A DNA stretch of 64,000 nt from Cherax quadricarinatus (Eukaryota > Arthropoda > Malacostraca > Decapoda > Parastacidae), in contig NC_091374.1 of the NCBI RefSeq assembly GCF_038502225.1, positions 9,103,701-9,167,700 on the forward strand, written 5' to 3'. Shown here in pieces: positions 21,759-33,099 of this stretch (within the stretch, counting starts at the first letter, position 1; each line of letters opens with the position of its first letter). The notes below the pieces were generated by a model. The model did not search any database. It saw only the letters and a program-made list of their open reading frames with translations, and was not told where the DNA came from. Both the position numbers and the translations under genes were made by a program.

Positions 21759-22545
21759 GGAGTTTACCTGGAGAGAGTTCCGGGGGTCAACGCCCCCGCG
21801 GCCCGGTCTGTGACCAGGCCGCCTGGTGGATCAGAGCCTGATCAACCAGGCTGTTGCTGCTGGCTGCACGCAAACCAACGTACGAGCCACAGCCCGGCTG
21901 ATCAGGAACTGACTTTAGGTGCTTGTCCAGTGCCAGCTTGAAGACTGCCAGGGGTCTGTTGGTAATCCCCCTTATGTGTGCTGGGAGGCAGTTGAACAGT
22001 CTCGGGCCCCTGACACTTATTGTATGGTCTCTTAACGTGCTAGTGACACCCCTGCTTTTCATTGGGGGGATGTTGCATCGTCTGCCAAGTCTTTTGCTTT
22101 CGTAGTGAGTGATTTTCGTGTGCAAGTTCGGTACTAGTCCCTCTAGGATTTTCCAGGTGTATATAATCATGTATCTCTCCCTCCTGCGTTCCAGGGAATA
22201 CAGGTTTAGGAACCTCAAGCGCTCCCAATAATTGAGGTGTTTTATCTCCGTTATGCGCGCCGTGAAAGTTCTCTGTACATTTTCTAGGTCGGCAATTTCA
22301 CCTGCCTTGAAAGGTGCTGTTAGTGTGCAGCAATATTCCAGCCTAGATAGAACAAGTGCCCTGAAGAGTGTCATCATGGGCTTGGCCTCCCTAGTTTTGA
22401 AGGTTCTCATTATCCATCCTGTCATTTTTCTAGCAGATGCGATTGATACAATGTTATGGTCCTTGAAGGTGAGATCCTCCGACATGATCACTCCCAGGTC
22501 TTTGACGTTGGTGTTTCGCTCTATTTTGTGGCCAGAATTTTTGTA
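21759..22545 (-). mobile_element. LINE-B non-LTR retrotransposon, 5'-truncated 3' portion
   Basis: On the - strand an open frame encodes KDLGVIMSEDLTFKDH, then LVLSRLEYCC, LENVQRTFTARI and a C-terminus ending DQALIHQAAW. This is the post-catalytic C-terminal region of a LINE reverse transcriptase. The 3' end is GC-rich and terminates in a short repeated CCAGGTAAACTCCAG motif rather than poly(A). The copy sits inside the ACACTACAGTA satellite, which continues on both sides. The longer apparent frame to 22764 is satellite read-through. Confidence 0.85.
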
Positions 22546-24424
22546 TACTACAGTATACAATAACACTACAGTATACAATAACACTACAGTATACAATAAC
22601 ACTACAGTATACAATAACACTACAGTATACAATAACACTACAGTATACAATAACACTATAGTATACAATAACACTATAGTATACAAGAACACTATAGTAT
22701 ACAAGAACACTATAGTATACAAGAACACTATAGTATACAATAACACTACATTATACAATAACACTACAGTAACGCTACAGTATACAGTAACACTACAGTA
22801 TACAATAACACTACAGTATACAATAACACTACAGTAACGCTACAGTATACAGTAACACTACAGTATACAATAACACTACAGTAACACTACAGTATACAAT
22901 AACACTACAGTAACACTACAGTATACATTAACACTACAGTATACAACACTACAGTATACAATAACACTACAGTATACAATAACACTACAGTAACACTACA
23001 GTATACAGTAACACTACAGTAACACTACAGTATACATTAACACTACAGTATACAACACTACAGTATACAATAACACTACAGTATACAATAACACTACAGT
23101 AACACTACAGTATACAATAACACTACAGTATACAGTAACACTACAGTATACAACACTACAGTATACAATAACACTACAGTAACACTACAGTATACAATAA
23201 CACTACAGTAACACTACAGTATACAATAACACTACAGTAACACTACAGTATACAATAACACTACAGTAACACTACAGTATACAATAACACTACAGTATAC
23301 AGTAACACTACAGTAACACTACAGTATACAGTAACACTACAGTAACACTACAGTATACAACACTACAGTATACAATAACACTACAGTATACAATAACACT
23401 ACAGTAACGCTACAGTATACAGTAACACTACAGTATACAGTAACACTACAGTAACACTACAGTAACACTACAGTATACAATAACACTACAGTAACACTAC
23501 AGTATACAATAACACTACAGTATACAGTAACACTACAGTATACAATAACACTACAGTAACACTACAGTATACAATAACACTACAGTATACAGTAACACTA
23601 CAGTATACAATAACACTACAGTAACACTACAGTATACAATAACACTACAGTAACACTACAGTATACAATAACACTACAGTATACAATAACACTACAGTAA
23701 CACTACAGTATACAATAACACTACAGTAACACTACAGTAACACTACAGTATACAATAACACTACAGTAACACTACAGTATACAATAACACTACAGTAACA
23801 CTACAGTATACAATAACACTACAGTAACACTACAGTAACACTACAGTATACAATAACACTACAGTATACAATAACACTACAGTAACACTACAGTATACAA
23901 TAACACTACAGTATACAATAACACTACAGTAACACTACAGTATACATTAACACTACAGTATACAGTAACACTACAGTATACAACACTACAGTATACAATA
24001 ACACTACAGTAACACTACAGTATACAACACTACAGTATACAATAACACTACAGTAACACTACAGTATACAAGAACACTACAGTATACAGTAACACTACAG
24101 TATACAAGAACACTACAGTATACAGTAACACTACAGTATACAACACTACAGTATACAATAACACTACAGTAACACTACAGTAACACTACAGTATACAGTA
24201 ACACTACAGTAACACTACAGTAACACTACAGTATACAGTAACACTACAGTAACACTACAGTATACAGTAACACTACAGTAACACTACAGTAACACTACAG
24301 TATACAGTAACACTACAGTATACAAGAACACTACAGTATACAGTAACACTACAGTATACAAGAACACTACAGTATACAGTAACACTACAGTATACAACAC
24401 TACAGTATACAATAACACTACTTA
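22546..24424. repeat. ACACTACAGTA satellite, main part
   Basis: About 1.9 kb made of three unit lengths: 11 bp (ACACTACAGTA), 15 bp (ACACTACAGTATACA) and 18 bp (plus ATA, GTA or AGA). The units are irregularly interleaved. Ends at the gypsy LTR. Confidence 0.93.
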
Positions 24425-24712
24425 TGTCATGTGGGTTTTCGATACGTGGATGGGTAAAAATACTCACGTAGGCTGGTAGTACGTATAATATATAACGGGA
24501 AGTATGGAAAGCGCCAACAGCCAACCTGTCTCTCTCTGCTGCCTAACTACGACTGACCCATAGTGCCTATGGGTGAGGGTGTTTGAAATCCTGCTATGGT
24601 CAGCAGCAATATGAATACAGTCAATGATTCACACAGACGGTTGGTAGTGAGTCATCTACTGGTACACTGGTTACTGGTAACTGGTTACTAGGAACTGGTA
24701 CTACTACTGAGA
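24425..24712 (-). repeat. 3' LTR of the gypsy element
   Basis: 288 bp, about 98% identical to 32811-33099. On the internal side I do not see a purine-rich tract immediately against it, which is unusual for a gypsy 3' LTR. Confidence 0.85.
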
Positions 24713-25162
24713 GCTCGGCGACGCTAACGTATGTCGTCCCGACATACAACTAATACAAACTAGAGACGGCAGGTGTACGGCTTGGGCTGATTCTATACAA
24801 TGTCAAAGTACACAACAATTGAACATTATAACATACATAAGTAGAATATTGGAATGGAAGCTTACATAATTGAAACTGTAATAAAACTGTAATGCAATAC
24901 AAGGTATAATATAGCACAACTCATCGAATGAAACTCAACGTTGGGATTACACAATAGAAGTGATAAAAAAAAATTTGATCGATCGATCTGTATTCATGTG
25001 ATCTACGGATTCTGAGGAAGGAATATATACAAAGAAAGAAGTGTTTAACAGAAAGGCAGATTCGGTGCACTCAAATCTAGACTGTTAACTCTCAGAATTC
25101 GGAGAGAACGTGAACACAAAAAAAAAAATTCTTGAATACTGATAAGTTGATACTGTAATTAT
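24713..25162 (-). other. gypsy segment between pol stop and 3' LTR
   Basis: About 450 bp of AT-rich noncoding sequence. It contains a short inverted repeat, GTATGTCG/CGACATAC, at about 24728-24746. No gene is seen. Confidence 0.5.
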
Positions 25163-28100
25163 TCATCTATACAGGTTATTTACATTTAACCCCAACTCTG
25201 CTAGGGTGAGATTGATATATGCAGAATGGGTGTCATCTCTGGGAGGATCAAACTCTGTTGCACTGGCTAACTCATGCTGTATTTGAGGCAAATCTGAATT
25301 GGAAGTAACAAATGATACTTGAGGATTTCTCAATACCTGTCGTGTACATAGGGAATAACGACATTCAGGTTGATCGTCTGACTGAGTATCAGAGGTAGAG
25401 AGTACAGGATCAGGAGGATTGTCAGAGTCTGTCACATTAGTCTGGGTTGGAGCATCATTATCATCACATACTAACTTCATATGATCTAAATGCGATTCTT
25501 TATACTGACCAGTACTAATTTCTCTAACCTTATACTTATTACCAGTGATATGTTCAACTACTCGATAAGGACCAACAAACTTTTGATCAAGCTTAGGCAT
25601 TGCAGACGTTTTGTTAAAGTTAGTCAGCATAACTCTCGAACCTACTTTGATTTTGGATGGCTTTGCTCGAGTGTTTGCGACTCTTGTAAATTCTGCTGTT
25701 GATTTATGAAGTGTTTCACGGATTCTTCTAAAAACACTTTGAGCTAAGCTGGTACGAGTTGCTATGAAATCATCAGGGTTGTAATTTGGTTTCGGATTAG
25801 AATATAGCAACTCATAAGGCAAACGTTTATCTACACCATACAATGCATAATGTGGAGTGTCACCTATAGAAACATTGTAAGCAGAATTTATAGCACACTG
25901 CACATCAGGTATAACTTCATCCCAAGTTTCACTGTTGGGATTGATAGTGGCTCTCAAGACATCAAGTACTTTCTTATTGGTACGTTCCGCTAACCCATTG
26001 CTGGCAGGATGATGAGGAACAATGGTGGATTTAGAGATCTTGTACAAGGTGCACAAATTTTCAAGAATCTCATTACAGAATTCACCTCCATTATCTGTTA
26101 CTAGGGACTTAGGGGTGGTATGCCTGCAGATAATGCGTTCTTTAAACGCTTTAGCTACTGTCTCGGCAGTCTTATCTGCAATAGGAACTAACTCACAATA
26201 TCTGGTGAAATGGTCTACCATAACACATAGATGTTTGTTGCCCTGGAGGGAACATTGGAAATTAGTTAACAAATCTAGCGCAACTCTTTCCCACGGTTCG
26301 CTAGTGGTTGGATACACTTGGATTGGATTAGGACCATTAGCATTACCTTTATGTTGCATGCAGACACTACATTTCTTAACATACTCAGAAATATCAGTTG
26401 CCATACGAGGCCAAAAGTATTTCAATCTGGCTTGTTTTACTGAACGATCCATACCAGGGTGCGCAACACCTGGTACATCGTGAACTAGCTGTAAGGCTAC
26501 ATTCACTAGTGACTGTGGAATTACTAACTGGTAAACTCTTCTGCTAGGAGTACCCAACTCGGCTGTTCGATACAGTAATTCTTGGTTCATGACAAAGTCA
26601 CTGATGGGTGCTGGTGGCTTCACAGTCAGAATAAGATCTTCCTGGAGCAGGAATCGAATCACACCAGACCACATGGGATCTGTTCGTTGAGCATTCTTTA
26701 CATCCTCAGCACTAAATGGAGGGTCTGCAGTTACTATACTAACATGTCGCGATAAGGCATCTGCGACTACATTTGACTTGCCAGGTAAGTGTTCAAAGGT
26801 GGGATTGAACTCTTGGATAGTCAAGGTCCATCTGGCTAACCTTCCAGTAGGTTGTTTGTTCTGGAATAAAGGTATCAGTGGAGCGTGGTCTGTCAAGACA
26901 TGAACAGAGTACTGATAAATAATGTCTCGGAAGTGCTTTAAAGACCATACTATTGCTAAAGCTTCTTGCTCAGTTACTGTATAATTACGTTCAGCCTTTG
27001 TAAGGACTCGGCTAGCAAATGCAACTGCGTTGTACTTGCCATCAGTCTTCTGAGCTAGTACGGCACCTATGCCAATAGAACTAGCATCAGTTGTCAGATA
27101 GAAGGGCTTAGAAAAATCTGGAAATTTCAAAATTGGAGCAGATGTTAGCTTTTCTTTTAGAGTTTGGAATGCTCTTTCTTGACGGAAGGTCCAAACAAAA
27201 GGAGCATCTTTCTTAAGCAACTCAGTTAGAGGAGCAGCTATGGAAGAAAAATTGGCAATGAAAGATCTATAAAAACCTGCTAAGCCCACAAAGGATCTTA
27301 CGGCATCAGCAGTTTTGGGTGTTGGAAAATTTAGTACTGCAGTTACTTTACTTTGGTCAGTCGTAACCCCTCTAGGAGTGACTACGTGACCAAGAAACTT
27401 AATTTCTGATCTGAAAAATTGACATTTAGACAGTTTGATCTTTAAATTGGCTTCTTCAAGCTTACCAAGTACTACATCAAGTCTTTTCAAGTGTGTATCC
27501 ACGTCTTTAGACATGACGATTACGTCATCTAAGTACACCATAAGTGCATTACCTATGAGACCTCTAAAGATATTAGTCATGAGCCTTGAGAACGTGATAG
27601 GGGAGGATCGTAATCCAAACGCCATATGGAGGAAGTGATAATGACCTGTAGGAGTGGAGAATGCAGTTAGCTCTTGGCTGTCCTCGTGAAGAGGGACTTG
27701 CCAAAACCCTTGTAACAAATCCAGGGTTGAAAAGACTTTATCTCCGATGTTACATAAAAGATCACCCAGTACAGGAAGTGGGAAGCGATCTGGGATAGTT
27801 TTCGCATTTAACTTCCTAAAGTCAATCACTGGGCGCCAAGTACCATCCTTCTTAGGTACTAGGATCAAGGGCGCATTCCAAGGTGAATTGCTAGGTGCAA
27901 TAACTCCATCATCAAGCATTTGATTGATCAATTCTTCTGTGACAGCAACTTGTGAATGAGGCATTCTGTACGCAGGTATATAGATAGGTCTAGTACCAGG
28001 TTCAAGTGGAATACGATGGGACAATAAGTTCGTTATACCCATCTTCTCACCTGGTAAGGCAATGGCTTTACGACGTTTGTTCAACAGAGTCAACAAACGC

Positions 28101-29389
28101 TTGACTTCATCTGGGAAGTCAGTGGGAGCTAAGTCTTTCTCCTCAACTGGTGGAACAGATTGATCCAGTGAAGTGGATGAGGTCTCCCCGGTAGAAATAG
28201 CACCGACCCACTGGTCAGGTGACAACTCATCCTCTACCTGAACAGGGTAAGGATAGTGAACAAGGTCAACAAGATTGGTATTTGCTCTGAGACGAACACT
28301 GTGACCAGAAGTGTTAGCTAGGAAGAAATGGATCTTACTATCTCTTACAACATGTAAGGATGGTTCAACAAATAGACCTTTTACTTTGCAGGAATCACTG
28401 TCAACTAGGACGTTATCACCATCTGGAACACTAGGAACAACAACAGACACTCTAGTGAGGGCACTAGCTGCGACAGAAACGTCTTTCTGCAGACGGCATG
28501 TGACATCAACAAGAGATGGCATTACTAGTTGCAAGTAATCGTTTTCCGACAAGGCGTCCCCTGTGGAGAAACTACTACTTGAACTAGCAGACATTGCAGG
28601 GATAGGCTCAGCACTCAAGGTAGTCAGAGCGTCCTCGGACACTTGAGGTAACTGGACACTATCTTGCAAGTCTGAAGTTGCAGGAACACAGACAGGAGTG
28701 ACAGGATCATCAGTGCCTGACCGCTTGGGTACGCTACTGGAAAATGCACTGGCCTGTAAGGACTTAATTCGAATGTCGTACTCTGCGGCAGTATGGCAGA
28801 TCTCGGATCCAAGCTGGTAACCCCAAAATGGTACGATCAAGTCATCAATTTGGGCATGCCATCGATAAGGGTCGAGCACAATGCGTAAGTCTCGCATGGA
28901 AGCAAATCCCAGTAGAAGGTCACCAGGGAAAGTAATCTGGTCGACAACAAGGAAGGAAGCAGTGAAGTCTCTACCTTGGATAGAAAAAGTTAGGGAAGTC
29001 CGACCTCGGACACGCAGGTGAGAACCAGCTACTCCACTAAGGGAGGACACATGAGTCGGTTCTACGAGAAGGACATGTCGTAACTGCTTATCCCTAAACA
29101 AACTAGACCTGATAATATTGACTTGCGCACCAGAGTCCATGAACAAATGAACGGGCGCATTATGAACAGATGCTTGCACTATAGGGCCTATGGTTGCATT
29201 GGAAGTTATGTGCAAACAAAAAGGTGGATTGTCATCAGCAAAGATTTGTTCCACTTCATCCCCAAAATCATCTATGTCAGAGACATGTGAAGCAACATCA
29301 TCAGCAGGATTGTCATTCTCGAGACTGCTTAAGGCTTCAAAGGAATTGTGAACGGGGATGGTGTACTCATTATCACCTACTGTCACCAT
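25163..29389 (-). CDS. pol: gypsy Pol polyprotein (protease, RT, RNase H, integrase), 1408 aa
   Basis: Seen: aspartic protease DSGA at residues 85-88; a spacer region (about 200-430) with a VLVDSDS...GLFVEPSLH stretch common in metazoan gypsy Pols; reverse transcriptase with the catalytic YLDD at about 619-622; RNase H starting TDAS at about 767; integrase HHCC zinc finger at about 966-1010 (ending CSVCMQHK); DDE core with aspartates in ALDLL (about 1033) and TDNGGEF (about 1099) and the Glu in GLAERTNK (about 1136); then a GPY/F-type C-terminal module (VGPYRVVE). No chromodomain is seen. The ATG at 29389 overlaps the gag stop (ATGGTGA), so Pol is in a different frame. Expression could be by frameshift or termination-reinitiation. 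The frame is open throughout. Role: proteolytic maturation, cDNA synthesis in cytoplasmic particles and integration. Confidence 0.95.
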   Translation of the reverse strand: MVTVGDNEYTIPVHNSFEALSSLENDNPADDVASHVSDIDDFGDEVEQIFADDNPPFCLHITSNATIGPIVQASVHNAPVHLFMDSGAQVNIIRSSLFRDKQLRHVLLVEPTHVSSLSGVAGSHLRVRGRTSLTFSIQGRDFTASFLVVDQITFPGDLLLGFASMRDLRIVLDPYRWHAQIDDLIVPFWGYQLGSEICHTAAEYDIRIKSLQASAFSSSVPKRSGTDDPVTPVCVPATSDLQDSVQLPQVSEDALTTLSAEPIPAMSASSSSSFSTGDALSENDYLQLVMPSLVDVTCRLQKDVSVAASALTRVSVVVPSVPDGDNVLVDSDSCKVKGLFVEPSLHVVRDSKIHFFLANTSGHSVRLRANTNLVDLVHYPYPVQVEDELSPDQWVGAISTGETSSTSLDQSVPPVEEKDLAPTDFPDEVKRLLTLLNKRRKAIALPGEKMGITNLLSHRIPLEPGTRPIYIPAYRMPHSQVAVTEELINQMLDDGVIAPSNSPWNAPLILVPKKDGTWRPVIDFRKLNAKTIPDRFPLPVLGDLLCNIGDKVFSTLDLLQGFWQVPLHEDSQELTAFSTPTGHYHFLHMAFGLRSSPITFSRLMTNIFRGLIGNALMVYLDDVIVMSKDVDTHLKRLDVVLGKLEEANLKIKLSKCQFFRSEIKFLGHVVTPRGVTTDQSKVTAVLNFPTPKTADAVRSFVGLAGFYRSFIANFSSIAAPLTELLKKDAPFVWTFRQERAFQTLKEKLTSAPILKFPDFSKPFYLTTDASSIGIGAVLAQKTDGKYNAVAFASRVLTKAERNYTVTEQEALAIVWSLKHFRDIIYQYSVHVLTDHAPLIPLFQNKQPTGRLARWTLTIQEFNPTFEHLPGKSNVVADALSRHVSIVTADPPFSAEDVKNAQRTDPMWSGVIRFLLQEDLILTVKPPAPISDFVMNQELLYRTAELGTPSRRVYQLVIPQSLVNVALQLVHDVPGVAHPGMDRSVKQARLKYFWPRMATDISEYVKKCSVCMQHKGNANGPNPIQVYPTTSEPWERVALDLLTNFQCSLQGNKHLCVMVDHFTRYCELVPIADKTAETVAKAFKERIICRHTTPKSLVTDNGGEFCNEILENLCTLYKISKSTIVPHHPASNGLAERTNKKVLDVLRATINPNSETWDEVIPDVQCAINSAYNVSIGDTPHYALYGVDKRLPYELLYSNPKPNYNPDDFIATRTSLAQSVFRRIRETLHKSTAEFTRVANTRAKPSKIKVGSRVMLTNFNKTSAMPKLDQKFVGPYRVVEHITGNKYKVREISTGQYKESHLDHMKLVCDDNDAPTQTNVTDSDNPPDPVLSTSDTQSDDQPECRYSLCTRQVLRNPQVSFVTSNSDLPQIQHELASATEFDPPRDDTHSAYINLTLAELGLNVNNLYR

Positions 29390-30582
29390 GGGACGGTTTG
29401 ACTGGGGCGCTCGAATTCCCCCGAATTGGAAGAATGAGCCTGGTTCTGGTTAGTTTGAGAACCACGATGTCTGTTTCCTCTACGGGTTCTGCGGTTGGAA
29501 CGGCCACGGAAAGACCTAGAGTACTGAAGGTTGTAGAGAGCATTGCACTCAGATGTGTCATGTCCATGTATTCTATGATAAGTACAGTAGGGAAGATCTG
29601 ACTGGTACTCATCATCAGTACGACGCCTCTTAGGGTAACTATCAGGACAATTAATTGCAATATGGCCACGGAAACCACAGTTGTAACAAGTCCGCTGACT
29701 ATGGTTACTGAATGTACTATGAATACTACGAGGTTTATAATGACTCTGTACACTGGTCCTTGGTGATCGCTGAGATGGTTGACGACCACGATTTGTCGCT
29801 GTGGCGCAAACAAGAGGTGGTGCAGACTGAGGCATAGGTGTGAAATTACTTTTGATACATGGGAAAGTACCCTGGGGGCACAAGGAACGTACATGATTTA
29901 GGGCTGTAAGGGGTTCCATCGTCACAGTTGGAGGATTAGCCTCATAAGCACACACGGAAGCAGGCGGCATTAGTTCTTTGATTGCTCCAAAAGCTGCTAT
30001 TTTAGCAAACGATGCTGTGGATGGTTTATCCTCGTCAGGGACAAAAGCTGAGGACTGGACAGCATTGATAAATGATGATAAAAGTTTGTCTAATCTAACA
30101 GCAAATGCACTCAACGATTCATTAGTCATGGGTGTAGCATTCACTAGTTCCCTAAGAACGACATATGGATCAGCTGTTTTTACTGGTACGAGGAAAGAAC
30201 GAATCAGTTCCTCATATTGTGACCACTTAGTAAGATTCCTGAAGTCTCGCATATCAAGGAGATCAACAACGTGAACAGCAGCAGGGGATCGATGAAGAGC
30301 TTCTTTCGCAAGTCTGATAAGACTTTCCTCTGAAGGAGGACCTTCAACTAGAGCATTAACACGAGAACGAATGGCAGTAAACCATGCTTCAAGACTATGT
30401 ACATGGCCATTGAATAAAGGTAACGCATCAAGGGAATCACGAGTAAAACTGTAGTGTCTCAGTGTCTGGGTCGGTCTGTCAGTCCATAAGGAACTGTGAG
30501 GACTGATGACAGGAGCAGCAGTAGCCTGAGAGGTCTGAGTGTCGACATTCACTAAAGTATCACTTGACGGTATGTGAGACAT
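29383..30582 (-). CDS. gag: gypsy Gag-like structural protein, 399 aa
   Basis: The frame is open further upstream (to 30714), but that extension encodes a Phe/Tyr/Cys-rich run unlike Gag, so the ATG at 30582 (MSHIPSSDT) is preferred. Seen: a helical capsid-like middle; a basic linker; one CCHC zinc knuckle, CYNCGFRGHIAINC, at about residues 299-312; and a second Cys/His motif, CTYHRIHGHDTSEC, at about 333-346, resembling the YCxxHxxxGHxTxxC motif seen near Gag C-termini in some gypsy elements. It ends SQTVPW with its TGA overlapping the pol ATG. Function: RNA packaging and particle assembly. Confidence 0.85.
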   Translation of the reverse strand: MSHIPSSDTLVNVDTQTSQATAAPVISPHSSLWTDRPTQTLRHYSFTRDSLDALPLFNGHVHSLEAWFTAIRSRVNALVEGPPSEESLIRLAKEALHRSPAAVHVVDLLDMRDFRNLTKWSQYEELIRSFLVPVKTADPYVVLRELVNATPMTNESLSAFAVRLDKLLSSFINAVQSSAFVPDEDKPSTASFAKIAAFGAIKELMPPASVCAYEANPPTVTMEPLTALNHVRSLCPQGTFPCIKSNFTPMPQSAPPLVCATATNRGRQPSQRSPRTSVQSHYKPRSIHSTFSNHSQRTCYNCGFRGHIAINCPDSYPKRRRTDDEYQSDLPYCTYHRIHGHDTSECNALYNLQYSRSFRGRSNRRTRRGNRHRGSQTNQNQAHSSNSGEFERPSQTVPW

Positions 30583-32774
30583 AATGGCAAAGAAGTTGCA
30601 CAAGAACAAATAAGGCAAAAATAATGAACAATAAAAATGATAAAAAATGCTAAAATTAAAATAAGAGATGCAACTAATTCTGCAGAAGTAATAAAAAAAA
30701 TGTCTAAGATACACTGCAAGAGGAAGAACAACTCAATGTAAAGGACTGCTGGACAAGATAAAAAAAAGTACATTGGAATTTACAAGTAAAAATATTACTG
30801 GAGACTGAATTAAATGCAAAATGAGCTGTCTGTACTCTTGCTAATAAAGAAATTAACTAATAAAACTGTAAATCAATGTAAAAAGTATAAAATAAAATCA
30901 CTAAATTGTATGCAACGAGAGATAACTGGGAAATTTAAATATTTTCTAAGAATGCATAAACAAAATTAAAATATAATACAAAGACAACATGAGGAAAAAT
31001 AATAAAATGAAAAACAAGACTCAAACAATAATGAACTGAGAATAATAATGCATAAAAATATCAATAAAAGAAAATAATTCACTGCAGAACAAGTGCAACA
31101 AAATAAGGTGCAGAAATAATCAATGCAGTAATAAAAGTTACACTGGGAAAATGTAGGTTAAATAATAAAATAAAAATATGAAGAAAAACTGATTGAACAC
31201 TTTAACTCTTAATTGTAAATTAGACAAAACAATTTACTCAAACAGAGTAAAGAAAACACTTTACGTTAAAAAAGAAATTGAAATTACACTAAGAGTGAAT
31301 TTGTTCAAAGAAATATGAAAAATATGAATAAAAATAAAACAAGAAACAAAACTGGAAGTGTAACACTTACAAGTGGCGGGGCACACAACACTTACAAGTG
31401 GCGGGGCACACAACACTTACAAGTGGCGGGGCACACAACACTTATTCACCTATTCATTTTTTTTTTTTAGTGTATTCTTACAACAAAATCTTGCTGTGAC
31501 TGATACGACAAAAATTGCTGGCAAAAATAATGGTACACAAGTCTGCGAAAAGATCAGGGAATGAGACACTGCTGGTGTACGAAAAAAAGACACACATAGA
31601 AATAAATGGATAATTTGGTATACGACAAATACTGGAGAATACAATGCTGAAAGAACACAAGATAAAAATGAATAAATTACTTCACACGGAGTGACTGACT
31701 GGTACACTACACAATAATACTTACTACAGACAGAGAGTAGCATAAAAAACAGATAAAAATTATAAAAATGAAACACAAGAGATGAGCGATAACACTGAAA
31801 AAAATTGCAAAAATAATGAGTCAAAGAAACACTGAGTCTACACTGAAAATACAAGACTTAGAATACACAAGAAATTCACTATAAATGTCTCACACACGCA
31901 AATGTCTTTAAATGCAGGAAAATGTCGCTAGAAAATTATCACTGAAGTCTGGAGTAGAAGACGGGATGACTAGTGATGAGGGGAAGGTTGTCCTGCAGGT
32001 GATGACGCCTCCTACACTCACACTGTTGTCGTAAAAATGCGCTTTCTTGGTGAACTCACATAACTGGCTTTATCATTGGCGCTCAGCTACAATCTCTTGA
32101 CCAATTATGTGAGCCAAAACAGTACTAGGACCCGGTACAAGGGTGGAAAAAGAAAAACCCCACAGGTAGATGAGGTGGGTGGCGGGTGGTGGTGGTGGTT
32201 GTGGTGGTGGGGGCAGCGGAACAAGCTGGCCCTGTGCGCTCTCACTGCCACGCACTTCTCACCACGCACAAGGTGGCTTAACTAAATCACAATGCCACAG
32301 GGATGATGAAGACCACTCTTACCAGCATCCAAGCACAAGCGATATATGAGACAATACTTCAGAGGAACTTGCGTGGCTTACTTCTCTCTCTCAGCTGGGT
32401 TAGGAAGCTGGGCTGGCTGACTGGCTTAACCCACGAGAATGGCTGACTGGAAGACGTGTAACGATGCACACAGCATGAAGGAGCAGGTGGATGACAGGAG
32501 ACAGGCTGGATGGTAGGCTGAGGCAGGCTGACTAGCGTTCACTTCCACAGTCTGGCTTAATGACTGGCTTAATTGCAAAATCCGGGTCAACCCCTCGGAG
32601 ATTGAAGCAATTAGCACACGAACTAAGCCAGGAAGCTTGAAAAACGGCTGCAACAGGCTTGCAGGCTGGAGTACACAGGGTGGTGTGGTGAGGGTAAGCT
32701 GCTAGCTGGAGGTGGCTGAGACGGTTCACCTCTGACCTGCCGGCAACCCACAAACAGTCTTCTAACGTCTGAAA
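30583..32774 (-). other. Long gypsy leader (5' untranslated region)
   Basis: About 2.2 kb of A-rich sequence between the primer site and gag, long for a gypsy leader. It includes a 27-bp tandem repeat (ACACTTACAAGTGGCGGGGC, about three copies, 31360-31440) and a GGTGG-rich stretch at 32177-32215. No protein-like frame is convincing. Confidence 0.55.
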
Positions 32775-32810
32775 TACCCTTAAATCCACGCCCACACCGG
32801 TGCCACCATT
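32775..32810 (-). other. Probable primer-binding site of the gypsy element
   Basis: On the element strand, TGGTGGCACCGGTGTGGG begins two bases after the 5' LTR end (CA, then AA). A TGG start is expected for a site complementary to a tRNA 3' CCA. I cannot assign the tRNA. Confidence 0.5.
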
Positions 32811-33099
32811 TGTCATGTGGGTTTTCGATACGTGGATGGGGTAAAAATACTCACGTAGGCTGGTAGTACGTATAATATATAACGGGAAGTATGGAAAGCG
32901 CCAACAGCCGACCTGTCTCTCTCTGCTGCCTAACTACGACTGACCCATAGTGCCTACGGGTGAGGGTGTTTGAAATCCTGCTATGGTCAGCAGCAATATG
33001 AATACAGTCAATGATTCACACAGACTGTTGGTAGTGAGTCATCTACTGGTACACTGGTTACCAGTAACTGGTTACTAGGAACTGGTACTACTACTGAGA
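32811..33099 (-). repeat. 5' LTR of the gypsy element
   Basis: 289 bp, beginning TGTCATGTGGG on the + strand and ending ACTACTACTGAGA. It matches 24425-24712 except for about six small differences. On the element strand it ends in CA (canonical) but begins TCTCAG rather than TG, so the promoter-side boundary is less certain. Confidence 0.85.

Larger units (their letters stand above)
24425..33099 (-). mobile_element. Nearly intact Ty3/gypsy LTR retrotransposon
   Basis: An 8.7-kb element, transcribed right to left: 5' LTR 32811-33099, about 2.2 kb leader, gag, pol, about 450 bp, 3' LTR 24425-24712. The two LTRs differ by about five substitutions and one 1-bp indel in 288 bp, so insertion was recent. 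Domain order protease-RT-RNase H-integrase defines Ty3/gypsy (Metaviridae type). Both frames are uninterrupted, so the copy could be autonomous. No envelope-like third frame is present. The left flank is the ACACTACAGTA satellite and the right flank is an unrelated 37-bp satellite. Confidence 0.93.

Noticed and set aside
21787..22764. A single 325-residue gene on the - strand
   Set aside because: The first about 70 codons are satellite. Only 21787-22545 is LINE-B.
29194..29601. A + strand gene opposite gag/pol
   Set aside because: It is an antisense shadow of the strongly supported gypsy frames.
31450..31854. An extra gypsy protein (envelope-like) on the - strand upstream of gag
   Set aside because: The 134-codon frame is Phe/Ser/Val-rich by AT composition, lies in the leader before gag and has no recognisable envelope features or position.
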